Assembly: GCA_026770585.1 (NCBI GenBank)
Contig: MU646369.1
Span: forward strand, 446,904-461,688
Direction of reading: 5' to 3'
Origin: Baffinella frigidus
Lineage: Eukaryota; Cryptophyceae; Cryptomonadales; Baffinellaceae
DNA: 14,785 nucleotides
How positions within the stretch are numbered: the first letter of the stretch is position 1; the number at the start of each line of letters is the position of its first letter. The notes under the pieces are model-generated. The model searched no databases. It saw only the letters and a program-made list of their open reading frames with translations, and was not told the DNA's origin. Made by a program: the position numbers and the translations under genes. Positions 13,987 through 14,785 of the stretch are shown piece after piece.

Positions 13987-14127
13987 AGGTGGACTTGCTT
14001 CTCGCCAAGGGCTTGTGGTCGCAGAAATTTGTGACTGCAGCGGCAAGTGCACCAGCCAGCAATATTTCTCGTATCAGCTGAGGACGTTTGCTGCTGGACT
14101 TCAACGACATTTTGGGAGCGCAGCAGA
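13987..14127 (+). other. Exon-like sequence of unknown origin
   Basis: One frame reads VDLLLAKGLWSQKFVTAAAS, then APASNISRIS and a TGA, and the same frame continues with GRLLLDFNDILGAQQ. The composition is protein-like, but the stop and lack of clear splice sites keep this a candidate fragment only. Confidence 0.2.
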
Positions 14128-14302
14128 TGTGTCTGGATGTGTCTGGCAGTTTCTGGATGTTTCTTGATGTTTCTGGATTTTCTGGATGTTTCGTACGTTC
14201 CTGGGTGTTCATGTTTTTTCTGGATGTTTCTGAATGTTTCTGAATTTTCTGGATGTTTCAGACGTTTCTGGATGTTTTCAGACGTTTCTGGATGTTTCTG
14301 GA
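14128..14302 (+). repeat. TTTCTGGATG minisatellite
   Basis: About twelve degenerate copies of a 10-15 nt unit based on GTTTCTGGATG. The period often keeps a frame open on both strands, which explains the long apparent proteins here. Confidence 0.9.
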
Positions 14303-14329
14303 GTACAACCTTCCACAGCAGCAGTGCAG

Positions 14330-14424
14330 ATGACTTGGCGCAGTGTGCGCTCAAGGAGGGAGTAGCTGGAGGCTGGGGAGTGCCACTTCCGATGAAGGAC
14401 ATTCGAGGCATGTTAATAAAGTGA
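14330..14424 (+). CDS. Candidate terminal exon, weak
   Basis: After a CAGTGCAG acceptor-like site the frame reads DDLAQCALKEGVAGGWGVPL, then PMKDIRGMLIK and TGA. An AATAAA at 14415-14420 overlaps the end. The palindromic element at 14424 begins on the last base of the stop codon. No upstream exon was found. Confidence 0.25.
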
Positions 14425-14569
14425 CGGCCTGAAAATGGGGTAGTTAGGCCTACGGCATTGCCTGGGACCTCCTACCGTAGGCCGAGACTTTTTGGTCCTA
14501 GGATCCCTCGGCCTACGGTAGGAGGTCCTAGGCAATGCCGTCTGCCTAACTACCCCATTTTCAGGCCGT
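14424..14569. mobile_element. Large inverted-repeat element with 62-bp arms
   Basis: Arms 14424-14485 and 14508-14569 match at 59 of 62 positions around a 22-nt loop. The ends are ACGGCCTGAAAATGGGGTAG and its complement. It contains CCTAGG and CCTACGGTAGG words like families A and D but has different ends. No clear target duplication. Confidence 0.9.
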
Positions 14570-14785
14570 TAGCCTATGAATGTGTTTGTGACCACGTGGA
14601 CTGCAGATATTCGAGGGCCCAGCGTGCATGCGCGCGTGCTCGCGTGTGTCGACGCTGCCTGTTAATAAACCGTCGAAGTTTGAAACCGTTGAATTGCAAC
14701 GCCCCACACCGCCCGCAGCGTACATGCACCTATCGCTTCAGTGGCGAGTAGCCTCTTACTCTCCCACCCAGGTCTAGGTAGGTAC
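14570..14785. other. Right-edge sequence, no gene recognised
   Basis: An AATAAA occurs at 14664-14669, a possible polyadenylation signal without an assignable gene. The last bases (GTGGCGAGTAGCCTC) resemble a family D end. Confidence 0.3.

Noticed and set aside
13946-14424. Overlapping long frames on both strands over the TTTCTGGATG tract
   Set aside because: The repeat keeps both strands open by chance. Only the last stretch after 14329 looks protein-like, and it is listed as weak.
1-14785. tRNA, rRNA or other structured RNA genes
   Set aside because: No A/B-box cloverleaf or ribosomal sequence was recognised by eye. The strong hairpins are explained by palindromic elements.

Overview
This window looks like nuclear DNA of a unicellular eukaryote, most likely an alga. 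Genes are split by short GT-AG introns with pyrimidine-rich acceptors. There are TTTAGGG-type telomere-like repeats, and the small Mediator subunit present resembles the plant type. A green-lineage (prasinophyte-like) alga is one possibility, but the sequence alone does not fix the lineage. There is no bacterial operon structure. Most long open frames here are chance products of GC-rich or repetitive DNA; the real genes appear only when short exons are joined in phase.

Genes. (1) A leucine-rich-repeat protein is on the minus strand (990 to 38, three exons, running off the left edge). (2) A complete three-exon DPY30 homologue is on the plus strand (1573 to 3376), divergent from the LRR gene across about 580 bp. 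(3) A Mediator subunit 21 homologue is on the minus strand (11309 to about 9494); its N-terminal and C-terminal exons are clear, its middle is uncertain. (4) The 3' end of an unidentified gene is on the plus strand (exons 12267-12351 and 12564-12655), probably divergent from MED21. (5) A small unrecognised two-exon gene end is on the minus strand (7132 to 6984), with degenerate tandem copies down to about 6754.

The rest is a dense bed of small non-autonomous palindromic elements. Family A (about 117 bp, ends CAGGGG...CCCCTG, TA target) has at least nine copies or part copies. Family D (about 99 bp, ends CCCTTAAG...CTTAAGGG, AT flanks) has seven copies and one part copy. Family B is a non-palindromic repeat with a 6-bp target duplication. 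Families G and H, a large inverted repeat at 14424-14569 and several nested palindromes complete the set. A 620-bp block covering LRR exon 1 and the shared LRR/DPY30 promoter (782-1401) is duplicated at 3872-4910. The second copy carries three later insertions that the first lacks, so the window contains its own 'before and after' record. Similar paralogous empty sites exist for family D, including insertions into families A and B.

The right half also holds scattered short pieces of MED21 exons and introns, a long array built on an AGGTTGAYTTGAGC motif, interstitial telomere-like tracts and several microsatellites. Regions 4911-6120, 7500-8010 and 12700-14320 show no convincing gene and are mainly element debris.
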